The notes beneath the pieces are model-generated. The model was not told where the DNA came from. It was given only the letters and a program-made list of their open reading frames with translations, and ran no database searches. From Cryoendolithus antarcticus (Eukaryota; Ascomycota; Dothideomycetes; Cladosporiales; Cladosporiaceae), in assembly GCA_002077065.1 (NCBI GenBank), contig NAJO01000057.1, positions 62,001 to 126,000 on the forward strand: DNA of 64,000 nt. The letters run 5' to 3'. The position numbers were made by a program, and so were the translations under genes. Of the stretch, positions 56,657 through 64,000 are shown piece after piece. How positions within the stretch are numbered: the stretch's first letter is position 1; every line of letters starts with the position of its first letter.

Positions 56657-58612
56657 ATGCGACGATGTCTCCTATTCTCGGCACGTAATGCACTCTCACT
56701 GTCGCGGTCCAGCTCGCGGCATAGTCTACAATATGGCTTCCACACCACTGCCCGACGTCTCGCAAAGCGAGTCCCTTCGGAGGTCGAAAAGCGCATCGCA
56801 GATATCCCGATAGAGCGCTTTCGCAACTTCTGCATCGTCGCGCATGTCGACCATGGGAAGAGCACACTCAGCGATCGGCTGCTGGAGTTGACGGGGACGA
56901 TCGAGAAGGGCGGCAACAAGCAGATCCTCGATAGGTTGGATGTCGAACGAGAGCGCGGCATCACTGTCAAGGCGCAGACATGCTCTATGATCTACAACTA
57001 CAAGGGCGAGGACTATCTGCTGCATTTGGTCGACACGCCGGGACATGTCGACTTCCGTGCTGAAGTGAGCAGAAGTTATGCCAGTTGTGGTGGCGCCCTG
57101 CTGCTGGTAGATGCGTCGCAAGGCGTGCAGGCACAGACTGTGGCGAACTTCTACCTGGCATTCGCGCAGAACTTGGAGCTCATTCCGGTGTTGAACAAGA
57201 TCGACTTGCCTTCTGCGGATAAGGAGAGGACGTTAACTCAGCTTAGAGACACCTTCGAAATCGATCCGACTAATTCTATCTGCTTGTCCGCGAAGACTGG
57301 ATTGAATGTTGAGCAGCTATTGCCGACGATCGTCGAGCAAGTGCCGGCTCCGACTACGAGCGACGGAGCACCTCTAAAGCTGCTTTTGGTGGACAGCTGG
57401 TACGACAATTACAAGGGTGTCATCTTACTCGTCCGCATTTTCGATGGCTCAGTTCGAGCGGGCGATAGACTCATCTCGCTTGCCACTCAGAATGAATACA
57501 TCGTGGGAGAAGTCGGCATCCAGTACCCTCTCGAGACTCCGCAGACTGTGCTGCGAGCCGGCCAAGTAGGCTACATGTACTTCAATCCAGGCATGAAGCG
57601 AAGCAAAGACGCCAAGATCGGCGACACTTACACTACCGTAGGCAACGCAAAGAAAGTCCAGATGTTCCCCGGCTTCGAAGAGCCGCAATCAATGGTCTTC
57701 GTCGCCGCCTTCCCCACAGACCAAGGCGACTACACCCACCTCGAAGACAGCATCAATCAAGTCACACTCAACGATCGCTCAGTCCTAGTCATGAAGGAGT
57801 CCTCAGAAGCTCTTGGCGCCGGCTGGCGTCTCGGCTTCCTAGGCACACTCCACTGCTCCGTCTTCGAAGACCGTCTCCGACAAGAGCATGGCGCAAGCAT
57901 AATCATCACCCCGCCCTCCGTGCCCTTCAAGATCATCCGCCGCGACGGGACAGAGGAAATCATCCGCAACCCAAACGATTTCCCCGAGACTTCCTTCATT
58001 CATCAGCATATCGCTGACGTTCAGGAACCCATCATAACCGCCACAATCGCCCTCCCCGAAGAATATCTAGGCAAAGTGATTGAGCTCTGCGAAGCCAACC
58101 GCGGCATCCAAGAATCCCTCACCTTCTTCACCGCCACGCAGGTCATCTTAAAGTACGAAGTCCCCCTAGAGCGGCTAGTGGACGATTTCTTCGGCAAACT
58201 CAAATCCGCTACGAAAGGCTACGCCTCGCTCGACTACGAAGACGCTGGATACCGCTCTTCCAACATCACGAAGCTGCAGCTTCATGTTAACAAAGTCTCT
58301 GTCGATGCGGTTGCGCGCGTGATCCACGCCTCTCAAGCCGAGTTCATGGGCAAGCAGTGGGTGAAGAAGTTCAAAGAGCACGTCGATCGGCAGATGTTTG
58401 AAGTTGTCATTCAAGCCGTGGCGGGCAAGAAGGTCGTGGCTAGGGAGACTATCAAGCCGTTCAGGAAGGATGTGCTGCAGAAGCTGCATGCGGCTGATAT
58501 TTCGAGGCGGCGGAAGTTGTTGGAGAAGCAGAAGGAGGGGAGGAAGAAGCTGAGGGCTGTGGGAAATGTCACGATAGAGAGCTCCGCGTTTCAGAAGTTC
58601 TTGGCGAAGTGA
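56657..58612 (+). CDS. GUF1: Mitochondrial translation factor GUF1 (EF4/LepA GTPase)
   Basis: Ribosome-associated GTPase of mitochondria that back-translocates or remodels stalled ribosomes. Single exon, 651 residues. The first about 40 residues are basic and Ser-rich without acids ([18 protein letters not shown]), a mitochondrial presequence. G motifs: [16 protein letters not shown] (G1), RGITVKAQT (G2), [15 protein letters not shown] (G3), [12 protein letters not shown] (G4). The EF4-specific C-terminal domain is present: [20 protein letters not shown], then [20 protein letters not shown], then [21 protein letters not shown] and [19 protein letters not shown] in the usual order with slight spelling changes. 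Start at 56657 matches the first Met of the presequence. It is convergent with the PRELI-domain gene. Confidence 0.97.
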   Translation: MRRCLLFSARNALSLSRSSSRHSLQYGFHTTARRLAKRVPSEVEKRIADIPIERFRNFCIVAHVDHGKSTLSDRLLELTGTIEKGGNKQILDRLDVERERGITVKAQTCSMIYNYKGEDYLLHLVDTPGHVDFRAEVSRSYASCGGALLLVDASQGVQAQTVANFYLAFAQNLELIPVLNKIDLPSADKERTLTQLRDTFEIDPTNSICLSAKTGLNVEQLLPTIVEQVPAPTTSDGAPLKLLLVDSWYDNYKGVILLVRIFDGSVRAGDRLISLATQNEYIVGEVGIQYPLETPQTVLRAGQVGYMYFNPGMKRSKDAKIGDTYTTVGNAKKVQMFPGFEEPQSMVFVAAFPTDQGDYTHLEDSINQVTLNDRSVLVMKESSEALGAGWRLGFLGTLHCSVFEDRLRQEHGASIIITPPSVPFKIIRRDGTEEIIRNPNDFPETSFIHQHIADVQEPIITATIALPEEYLGKVIELCEANRGIQESLTFFTATQVILKYEVPLERLVDDFFGKLKSATKGYASLDYEDAGYRSSNITKLQLHVNKVSVDAVARVIHASQAEFMGKQWVKKFKEHVDRQMFEVVIQAVAGKKVVARETIKPFRKDVLQKLHAADISRRRKLLEKQKEGRKKLRAVGNVTIESSAFQKFLAK

Positions 58613-58798
58613 AGGGAGAGAATTCACAGCGGAGAGGTCTTCCTTGCAGGCTTAGGGCCTCGATCACTATTGTACACTAGTCTCACATACCTAAACACCG
58701 CAATCGATCGTACCGTACTCTCACATGCATTCCCTGCTAATCCGACAAAATCTCAGACGCCAGCACTGAACCACTGCGTTCCCCTCGCGATGCAATTT

Positions 58799-59575
58799 TC
58801 AGACGGGATGAAACTCTCGATCCAGTCTCATCCCTTCAAGTACCCCGACTAGTCCGCCTTTCCGCAGTCTCTCGAGTACTACCATCATCCCCTGCTGTGC
58901 TTTCGGCTGACTTCGCTCCGTTCTCTGGAGACTGATCTTCTCGATTGCAGTCCTGATGGCTCCAGAGCTCCAAGCAGTGAACCATCCCTTTCTCGGCGCA
59001 GGCTCCTCGTCGCCGCTGGATCCGGAACTTGACACCGCCCCGACCATCTCACTCGCTTGCTCGCCCCATCGTGCTCTTCGTTTTCGCAACTGCTCCCCGA
59101 TGTGCGATTTGAGCGTCACGCTCACGGACACCATCGTCTTCTCATCCTTGGCAGCTAGGCTCGCTGCCTCCTCAGCGCTTGCTCCAGCCATAGTGTTGGC
59201 TGGCCGCTCATACCTCCCTTGTTCAACCACACTCAACACGCCCCTCCAGTCCAGATTCCTCGACTCCGCTTCCATCCAGCCCTCCCTCACATCCACGCAC
59301 GTAGTCTCCAGTACGAAGCTCTGCGTGCTGCCATCGTCCGCCGCGCCGACCGCACCCTTGCCCAGTAACCGCACAACTGCCGATGGTAGTCGTGACTTCT
59401 TCACGTGGAGCCGGGTAGTGAAGAGCCGTTGCGTTGAGGGGTCGAATCGGCGCGAGATGGTGTCCGTAGAGGTTACATGCAGGGAGTAGGGGTTTGGGTA
59501 GCGGAGGAAGTAGGCTAGGGTTACGGCGGGGAGGGAGTAGGGGTAAGAGTGCGTAGAGGTGTAGACTTGGACCAT
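58799..59575 (-). CDS. PRELI/MSF1-domain protein, probable UPS-type phospholipid transfer protein
   Basis: Single exon, 258 residues. The N-terminal PRELI signature is clear: YSLPAVTLAYFLRYPNPYS, then VTSTDTISRRFDPSTQRLFTTR with the strand RLHVKKSRLPSAV. The middle TCVDVREGWMEAESRNLDW matches the lipid-cavity strand region of Ups proteins. In yeast these bind Mdm35 in the intermembrane space and move phosphatidic acid or phosphatidylserine between mitochondrial membranes. It has an extended tail (from about 160) with a Ser/Gly-rich loop and basic helices, longer than Ups1-3. Which of Ups1, Ups2 or Ups3 it corresponds to cannot be told. Divergent from the DUF1365 gene by 185 bp. Confidence 0.86.
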   Translation of the reverse strand: MVQVYTSTHSYPYSLPAVTLAYFLRYPNPYSLHVTSTDTISRRFDPSTQRLFTTRLHVKKSRLPSAVVRLLGKGAVGAADDGSTQSFVLETTCVDVREGWMEAESRNLDWRGVLSVVEQGRYERPANTMAGASAEEAASLAAKDEKTMVSVSVTLKSHIGEQLRKRRARWGEQASEMVGAVSSSGSSGDEEPAPRKGWFTAWSSGAIRTAIEKISLQRTERSQPKAQQGMMVVLERLRKGGLVGVLEGMRLDREFHPV

Positions 59576-59760
59576 CGTCTTTGTCGAGGAGGGGTGGCGG
59601 GTTATTGGTAGGTCATGCGGCGGGGGTGGAGGTCGTGTGCGTTGCGGTGGTGGCTTTGTACTTCGATCGAGTCCGAAATCGATGCTTGGGATGTTTAGTT
59701 AATGAACGAAAAGGTAGAACCGATTATGCTATGCAATGAGACAAGCCTCGAAATGCCTCG

Positions 59761-62061
59761 ATGGAAGGATTAAGATGTAGATGCTCGAGATCGAAGTCAC
59801 GCGGGCTTGCTGCCGTCGTGCAACGTCTCTATGCATTATGTAAGCCGGACCTCCCATATGGAGCCATGACGATTTATGTTGTAGCAACACCTTTCGATCG
59901 ACATGGCGGACCTGTAACATCGTTTCTTTTGATTCTTGTGGTCTTCAGCACCGTCAGTCCTCTGATGCGTGCGTCCAACGATGGCACGACAGCCTTCCAG
60001 TCCGGCGATGTGCCTTACCGGACATTAACAATACTCGCCTGGGCGTTCCTGACCATCATATGGGCAGTCTTTACGCCACCGGAGAGGACCTTCGCAATCC
60101 GAATTCTACTGTTCCAGCCACTTTGGGTTCTCAGGATCCTAGGTCGAGACAGCTCATGCACCGACGACCTCCTGCTCACACTTGTGTTGCATGCAGTCTA
60201 CTCGTTCTGGACTGGCGCTTGGGCGTGGCCAAGTGCAAGTTGGTTCACGTCCGTCCATTACCAAGATGAGGAGGTCCAGATCTACTTCGCCATATTCGCT
60301 CTATTGACTCTCTGTGGCACATTCGCCAGTATCATCGTCTACCGAGACCACCGCGTACAGCGCAGGAGAAGTCGAGCTCAACGTTTTCATACCGATCATC
60401 GAATCGATGAGGAATTACTGCCTCCGCTCTTGATTCCAAGCAAGACGACGCACACGAGATTGTTCCCGAAGAAGCATAGCTTTGAGTACTCGTACCTCCT
60501 TGTTGGTGTGCCAGTCGGCTCATCTGGTAGACTGTCAAATGCATTGTCAGTCGATGGCTCGCCACCAGCTTGGTTCGATGTCCGATCTGCAGATTACCTC
60601 AATCGCGGAGATGATCATCTCGGTCTCGCGGACAAGCTGAAGAGCTATTTACACACTCAGGGAGTGACTGACCGGGACTATTCCTTCGCATACCTCGTGA
60701 CAGCACCGCGGTTCTTGGGTTACAGCTTCAATCCAGTTTCTTTCTGGTACCTGTACACTTCGGACGCTCAGCTGAAGTACATGATACTGGAAGTGAACAA
60801 CACTTTCGATGAGAGACGGCTGTATTTACTTCGCGCGGGTGACGCGGATGACCAAAATGCTGAAGTAGTCAAGTCCGGACCAAGAGCTGGCAAGGTCATG
60901 ACTTTCACAAATACCTGGGAAAAAGACTTTCATGTCTCCCCGTTCAACAGTCGTAAGGGCACTTACTCCCTCCGCGCCATCGATCCGCTTCATGCCCTCC
61001 AAACTACATCGGAGCCTGCTTTCGACAACACCATCGTCCTTCGATCGTCCAAAGCTGAAACCAAACTCATTGCACGCATCTTCTTAGATTCGCCTTCAAA
61101 GATGGCTTCCGATATCGCCACCACGGAGCTCCTTCGTTTCATTGCCAGATGGTGGTGGGTTGGCCTTGTGACATTTCCACGTATCGTCATACAAGCAGCA
61201 AAGCTCTTCTTCACCCACTCTCTCCACGTCTGGTACCGTCCGGAGGTCATGGCGACTAGCTTTGGTCGGGCTTATACGGCCGATGAGCGCAAGCTGGAGT
61301 CTTTCTTCCGAGACTTCCTGTCAGACTGCGTTTCCTCGACTTCAAAGGCCCTGCGACTGGTCTACGTACCTCCCCACGCCGATGGCGCGGATGCAGACGT
61401 CGTCTTCTACAGTCCAGGATTTACGTACGAGGAGGCGCACGTGCGTACACTGACAATTAGGGTCTTGTCGCCAGCTTTCTATGGTCGCTTCGTGCACTAC
61501 GCGCACGCCAAAGAAGCGTTTGACAGGGAGTCTCTGGCTACAGACGAGAAGAACCGGACGATGGTGGTCGAGTCCGCGCATCTACTCCCCGTGCTTCTCG
61601 AAGCAATGACCAAACAATCGTCAGCTCGCCGACCGGTGTCTACTCCCATCGATGCAATTCGCTGGCGCATACTACAGCACCTACGCTGCCCGCCACCTCT
61701 GGTGGCTTACCCGGCATCCTCCCCAGCGTCACTCATGATGACCACAGACATCCGCAGTCTACCCGTGTCAGAGCTAGATCTGTTTGTCCGCACCGATGGC
61801 GAAGATGCCAGCTTTTACCGACGCACATGTACCAAAATCTTCCTGGCGCAACGATTTGCATATGGGACGCCTGTATTGATCTCAGCCATGGACCTTGCGG
61901 TGCGGAGTCTGATCATCTTACTGGCCATCAATATGGCAAGCCACACTACTGTATTCGACGTGTTGCGACCACGTCCGCATACAGCAGAGGACTGGATGGG
62001 TGCGACGACTTTGCTCACAGCCGCAAATGGCGTACATCTTTGGAGGGCGTTGAAAGGGTGA
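59761..62061 (+). CDS. DUF1365 protein with N-terminal membrane domain
   Basis: Single exon of up to 766 residues from ATG 59761; a second Met at 59866 directly before the first membrane helix is a reasonable start too. About five hydrophobic segments cover residues 35-200 (SFLLILVVFSTVSPLMRAS, LTILAWAFLTIIWAVF, IYFAIFALLTLCGTFASII). The DUF1365 domain follows with HSFEYSYLLVGVPVG, TAPRFLGYSFNPVSFWYLY, then EVNNTFDERRLYLL and WEKDFHVSPFN. Two further helices occur near 460-490 and 715-730. DUF1365 proteins are found in bacteria and fungi next to lipid-modifying enzymes in some cases; no reaction is established. It is adjacent to the repeat-peptide gene, in convergent orientation. Confidence 0.86.
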   Translation: MEGLRCRCSRSKSRGLAAVVQRLYALCKPDLPYGAMTIYVVATPFDRHGGPVTSFLLILVVFSTVSPLMRASNDGTTAFQSGDVPYRTLTILAWAFLTIIWAVFTPPERTFAIRILLFQPLWVLRILGRDSSCTDDLLLTLVLHAVYSFWTGAWAWPSASWFTSVHYQDEEVQIYFAIFALLTLCGTFASIIVYRDHRVQRRRSRAQRFHTDHRIDEELLPPLLIPSKTTHTRLFPKKHSFEYSYLLVGVPVGSSGRLSNALSVDGSPPAWFDVRSADYLNRGDDHLGLADKLKSYLHTQGVTDRDYSFAYLVTAPRFLGYSFNPVSFWYLYTSDAQLKYMILEVNNTFDERRLYLLRAGDADDQNAEVVKSGPRAGKVMTFTNTWEKDFHVSPFNSRKGTYSLRAIDPLHALQTTSEPAFDNTIVLRSSKAETKLIARIFLDSPSKMASDIATTELLRFIARWWWVGLVTFPRIVIQAAKLFFTHSLHVWYRPEVMATSFGRAYTADERKLESFFRDFLSDCVSSTSKALRLVYVPPHADGADADVVFYSPGFTYEEAHVRTLTIRVLSPAFYGRFVHYAHAKEAFDRESLATDEKNRTMVVESAHLLPVLLEAMTKQSSARRPVSTPIDAIRWRILQHLRCPPPLVAYPASSPASLMMTTDIRSLPVSELDLFVRTDGEDASFYRRTCTKIFLAQRFAYGTPVLISAMDLAVRSLIILLAINMASHTTVFDVLRPRPHTAEDWMGATTLLTAANGVHLWRALKG

Positions 62062-62270
62062 TGAGGTGATGTGTAATGACTTGGATTTGGTGCTGTATAT
62101 AATGACTGATAAACATACACAAAAGCCATTTCCTCATCTGCAGCGCCCGTAGCTCATCGCTCAATACGCGTTGGGCCGTCGAAATGTGGTCATACCTTAC
62201 TTCGCTTGCCGTATAAACTTGATCAAATTCATGGACCCCCTGCACTGCAGCAGTGACTCCGCCAGACATT

Positions 62271-63385
62271 TCAGCTTTCTGCCTTCCTCCCCTTTTGTTT
62301 CGGCGGATCATAGCTAAATCTCGGTAGCGGTACAAACAACGGCGTACTCGGTTGCTCTATGTGCGCCGTCGTACCGTGTCTCTGCACCACAGTCGGGGTG
62401 GGTTGGACGCTGGGTGCGGGAGTACGGGTTGAGAAGCGGCGGCGAAGATATCTCCATTGCCACCAGCAGTTCTCGCCGATGCGAGGTGCGGCGTGGTTAT
62501 TCCTCGCGTCAGCATTGCGGGAGAGGAGAGCGGATACCACAGAGCGGCGACGAAGGCAGCCCCACTGCCACCAGCAGTTCTCGCCGATGCGAGGTGGCTC
62601 GTGGTGCCTCTTCGCTTCGGCGTTGCGAGGTGTCATGGTAGAGGTAAGGTAGCGGCGTTTTAGACAGCCCCATTGCCACCAGCAGTCCTCACCATTGCGT
62701 GGAGCGTCGTGGTGTTTCTTTGGTGAGCGAGAGAGAAGATTGAGGGTGCGAAACTTCAGACAGCCCCATTGCCACCAACAATGCTCGCCGATACGAGGGG
62801 CATCGTGCTGCTTCTTCGCATCACGCCGTGCAAGGTCTTGGGACCTGGCATGGACCATGAGAGCCTGGCAGTACAGGGATTTGATGCGGGCCGTCCACCC
62901 TTTCTCGTGAAGGTCCGGACTCGAAGGCATCGAGATCGGGATAGATGAGCCGGTGCACGCATGATCGCTAGAGCCTGTCAGTGAAAGTGGCAATGTCGGA
63001 TGCGAGGGTCGATTGACTTGTAGATCATACACTCCACTTCGTCGCCCATCCTGAGTGATCGAGCTGGTACGACTATCAAGCTCTGCGGCATGCTGAGACA
63101 GTCATCTCTTGCGTTGCCGGAGACAAGAACGCAGTCGCCGTTGAAGTTGGCCTCGTAGCAGATATACACTGGAGGCTGTTGGGAGACCGGATGCCATGTT
63201 GGCGAAAGGTCGGTGCTGGACGGTGAGAGAATCTTGGCATAGTCGGCGGGCCAGAGAGTAATGTTTGTGAAGTCTGGAGGAGGCGCGTATTGGGCAGGTA
63301 GGAGGGAGACTGGTAGTGCGGTGGCCGAGTAAAGCCCGCCTAGGGCAGTAGCAAAGGACAGGGAAGGCTGCCAGAGGAGGTGCAT
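62271..63385 (-). CDS. Secreted precursor with four tandem CWWQWGC peptide repeats (Kex2-processed repeat protein)
   Basis: Exons 63031-63385 and 62271-62974; the 56-nt intron (GTATGA donor, CTGAC branch, CAG acceptor) joins GDEVE-C to SSDHACTG in frame; 352 residues. MHLLWQPSLSFATALGG with a hydrophobic core and ALP cleavage region is a signal peptide. A pro-domain follows with an NIT glycosylation site and spaced cysteines (VYICYEANFNGDC, ARDDCLSMPQ). From residue 175 four repeats occur, Cys pairs at 184/190, 216/222, 252/258 and (288 only): APRIGEHCWWQWGCL, APRNGEDCWWQWGCL, PPRIGENCWWQWGCL, APRIGENCWWQWRYL. Basic clusters flank them (AKK, LKRR, AKRHH, LRRR); RNAEA and RNADA before repeats 3 and 4 recall dipeptidyl-peptidase trimming sites. 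Kex2 release of 15-17-residue peptides is inferred. A mating alpha-pheromone or RiPP core are the candidate roles. Confidence 0.82.
62430..62815 (-). repeat. Four tandem coding repeats of the peptide core
   Basis: The block encoding GE-x-CWWQWGCL recurs at about 62454, 62562, 62670 and 62766 (steps 108, 108 and 96 bp, i.e. 36, 36 and 32 codons). On the plus strand each copy reads CCATTGCCACCAGCAG or a near variant. The core is much better conserved than the spacers, as expected for selection on the core peptide. The copy at 62454 has lost the second Cys. Confidence 0.88.
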
Positions 63386-64000
63386 GGTTCGTAGATACCG
63401 CAAGAATTGCCAGCTCGCCGTTTCTTCGAAGTCGGGGAAATGGGTATGAAGATATCCTTACCAGTCTGCGCTGTCTCTCCTGGCGTGTTGTGTGGTGGTC
63501 CTTGCAAAGGTATGCAGACGAATACCCTTGGGGTACACTTCGCATTACAGAGCGGGTCTGTCACCTCAAACGACCGCAGCTTACCGCGGCCTCGGTCAAG
63601 TGGACTAGGATACCGTGAGGTCTTGTGCGCCATCGATATATAGGTCTAGTATGCTGTCGAGCGCGTTCAACAACGTGTGATCACGACTTTCAACGGATCA
63701 TGCGTCGGAATTTACGGCTGCTGAGACTTGATTGTGAGACTCGAAGCCAGTTGGTGGTAGGACCACGTTAAAGTCCCGGGCGAGTCACATCATCACAGGA
63801 CGGGTGCTGCATTGTGGTGTTTGGACATGATCAGCACGTCACTGTTGCAGACTGGGGGTCCCATGACGCCCTCAGCATCTTACCGCGCGCGAATAGTGTC
63901 ATTCATGTATGCTGGTAGCTCTCCAAGGCCACGGATGTCGTTCCTCAGCAGTCCACGAGGATGGTCCAGATTGCATGTCTCGTTCGATCTTGGGCAGCGG
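63386..64000. other. Promoter side of the peptide precursor; right window edge
   Basis: 615 bp upstream of the precursor start. No other gene is seen. The region ends at the window edge, so a divergent neighbour (for example a modifying enzyme) cannot be assessed. Confidence 0.5.

Noticed and set aside
62359..62663. Plus-strand repeat frames with HCHQQFSPMRG and ATSSSRRCE units
   Set aside because: They are the antisense reading of the peptide repeats; the minus strand has the signal peptide, splice signals and processing sites.
1..64000. Transposons, LTRs, CRISPR arrays, telomeric repeats
   Set aside because: No transposase, reverse transcriptase, long terminal or inverted repeats, spacer arrays or TTAGGG runs were seen on either strand.

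Overview
The window is nuclear DNA of a filamentous ascomycete (Pezizomycotina), most likely a Dothideomycete. The genes have short spliceosomal introns (about 46-83 nt, a few of 129-210 nt) with GTRNGT donors, CTRAC branch points and YAG acceptors. The gene set is fungal: the conidiation regulator WetA, an RfeG-type regulator, a C2H2 plus fungal-specific transcription factor, a hyphal GT2 glycosyltransferase, mitochondrial ILV5 and mitochondrial NADP-isocitrate dehydrogenase. The class assignment is inference from protein flavour only; no marker gene fixes the species.

Layout. 0-11 kb: a gene end cut by the left edge, a low-complexity basic protein, ILV5, an NmrA-like oxidoreductase, and a cysteine-rich GPI-anchored protein interrupted by two in-frame stops. 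12-24 kb: an SF1 RNA helicase, a divergent protein kinase, a giant disordered protein of 1865 residues, and an intron-containing tRNA-like gene. 24.7-31 kb: an aminodeoxychorismate lyase, then about 5 kb of gene-poor DNA with two small paralogous genes of unknown family. 31-44 kb: NADP-isocitrate dehydrogenase, wetA, an RfeG-like regulator with a DPRD-repeat tail, a GST-like protein, OTU2-like deubiquitinase, TMEM234-like membrane protein and a PhyH dioxygenase. 44-54 kb: MBF1, a C2H2/fungal-specific transcription factor, an F-box-like zinc protein and GT2. 55.6-62 kb: MAD2 and GUF1 (divergent), a PRELI-domain protein and a DUF1365 membrane protein. 62.3-63.4 kb: a secreted precursor with four tandem copies of a Trp/Cys-rich peptide.

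The outstanding object is the 62.3-63.4 kb gene on the minus strand. Splicing a 56-nt intron joins a signal peptide and a cysteine-containing pro-domain to four repeats around CWWQWGC. Basic residues suitable for Kex2 processing lie between the repeats, preceded in two cases by EA/DA. It looks like a Kex2-processed repeat protein: the precursor of a small disulfide-looped or otherwise modified secreted peptide (RiPP-like, or a diverged alpha-type pheromone). No modifying enzyme lies to its left inside the window; the right side is cut off.

Most other genes are housekeeping and work independently. Several pairs share short divergent promoters: MAD2/GUF1, TMEM234-like/PhyH, and PRELI/DUF1365. 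Splice models were built by hand from reading frame, splice signals and family knowledge; all phases were checked to be consistent.
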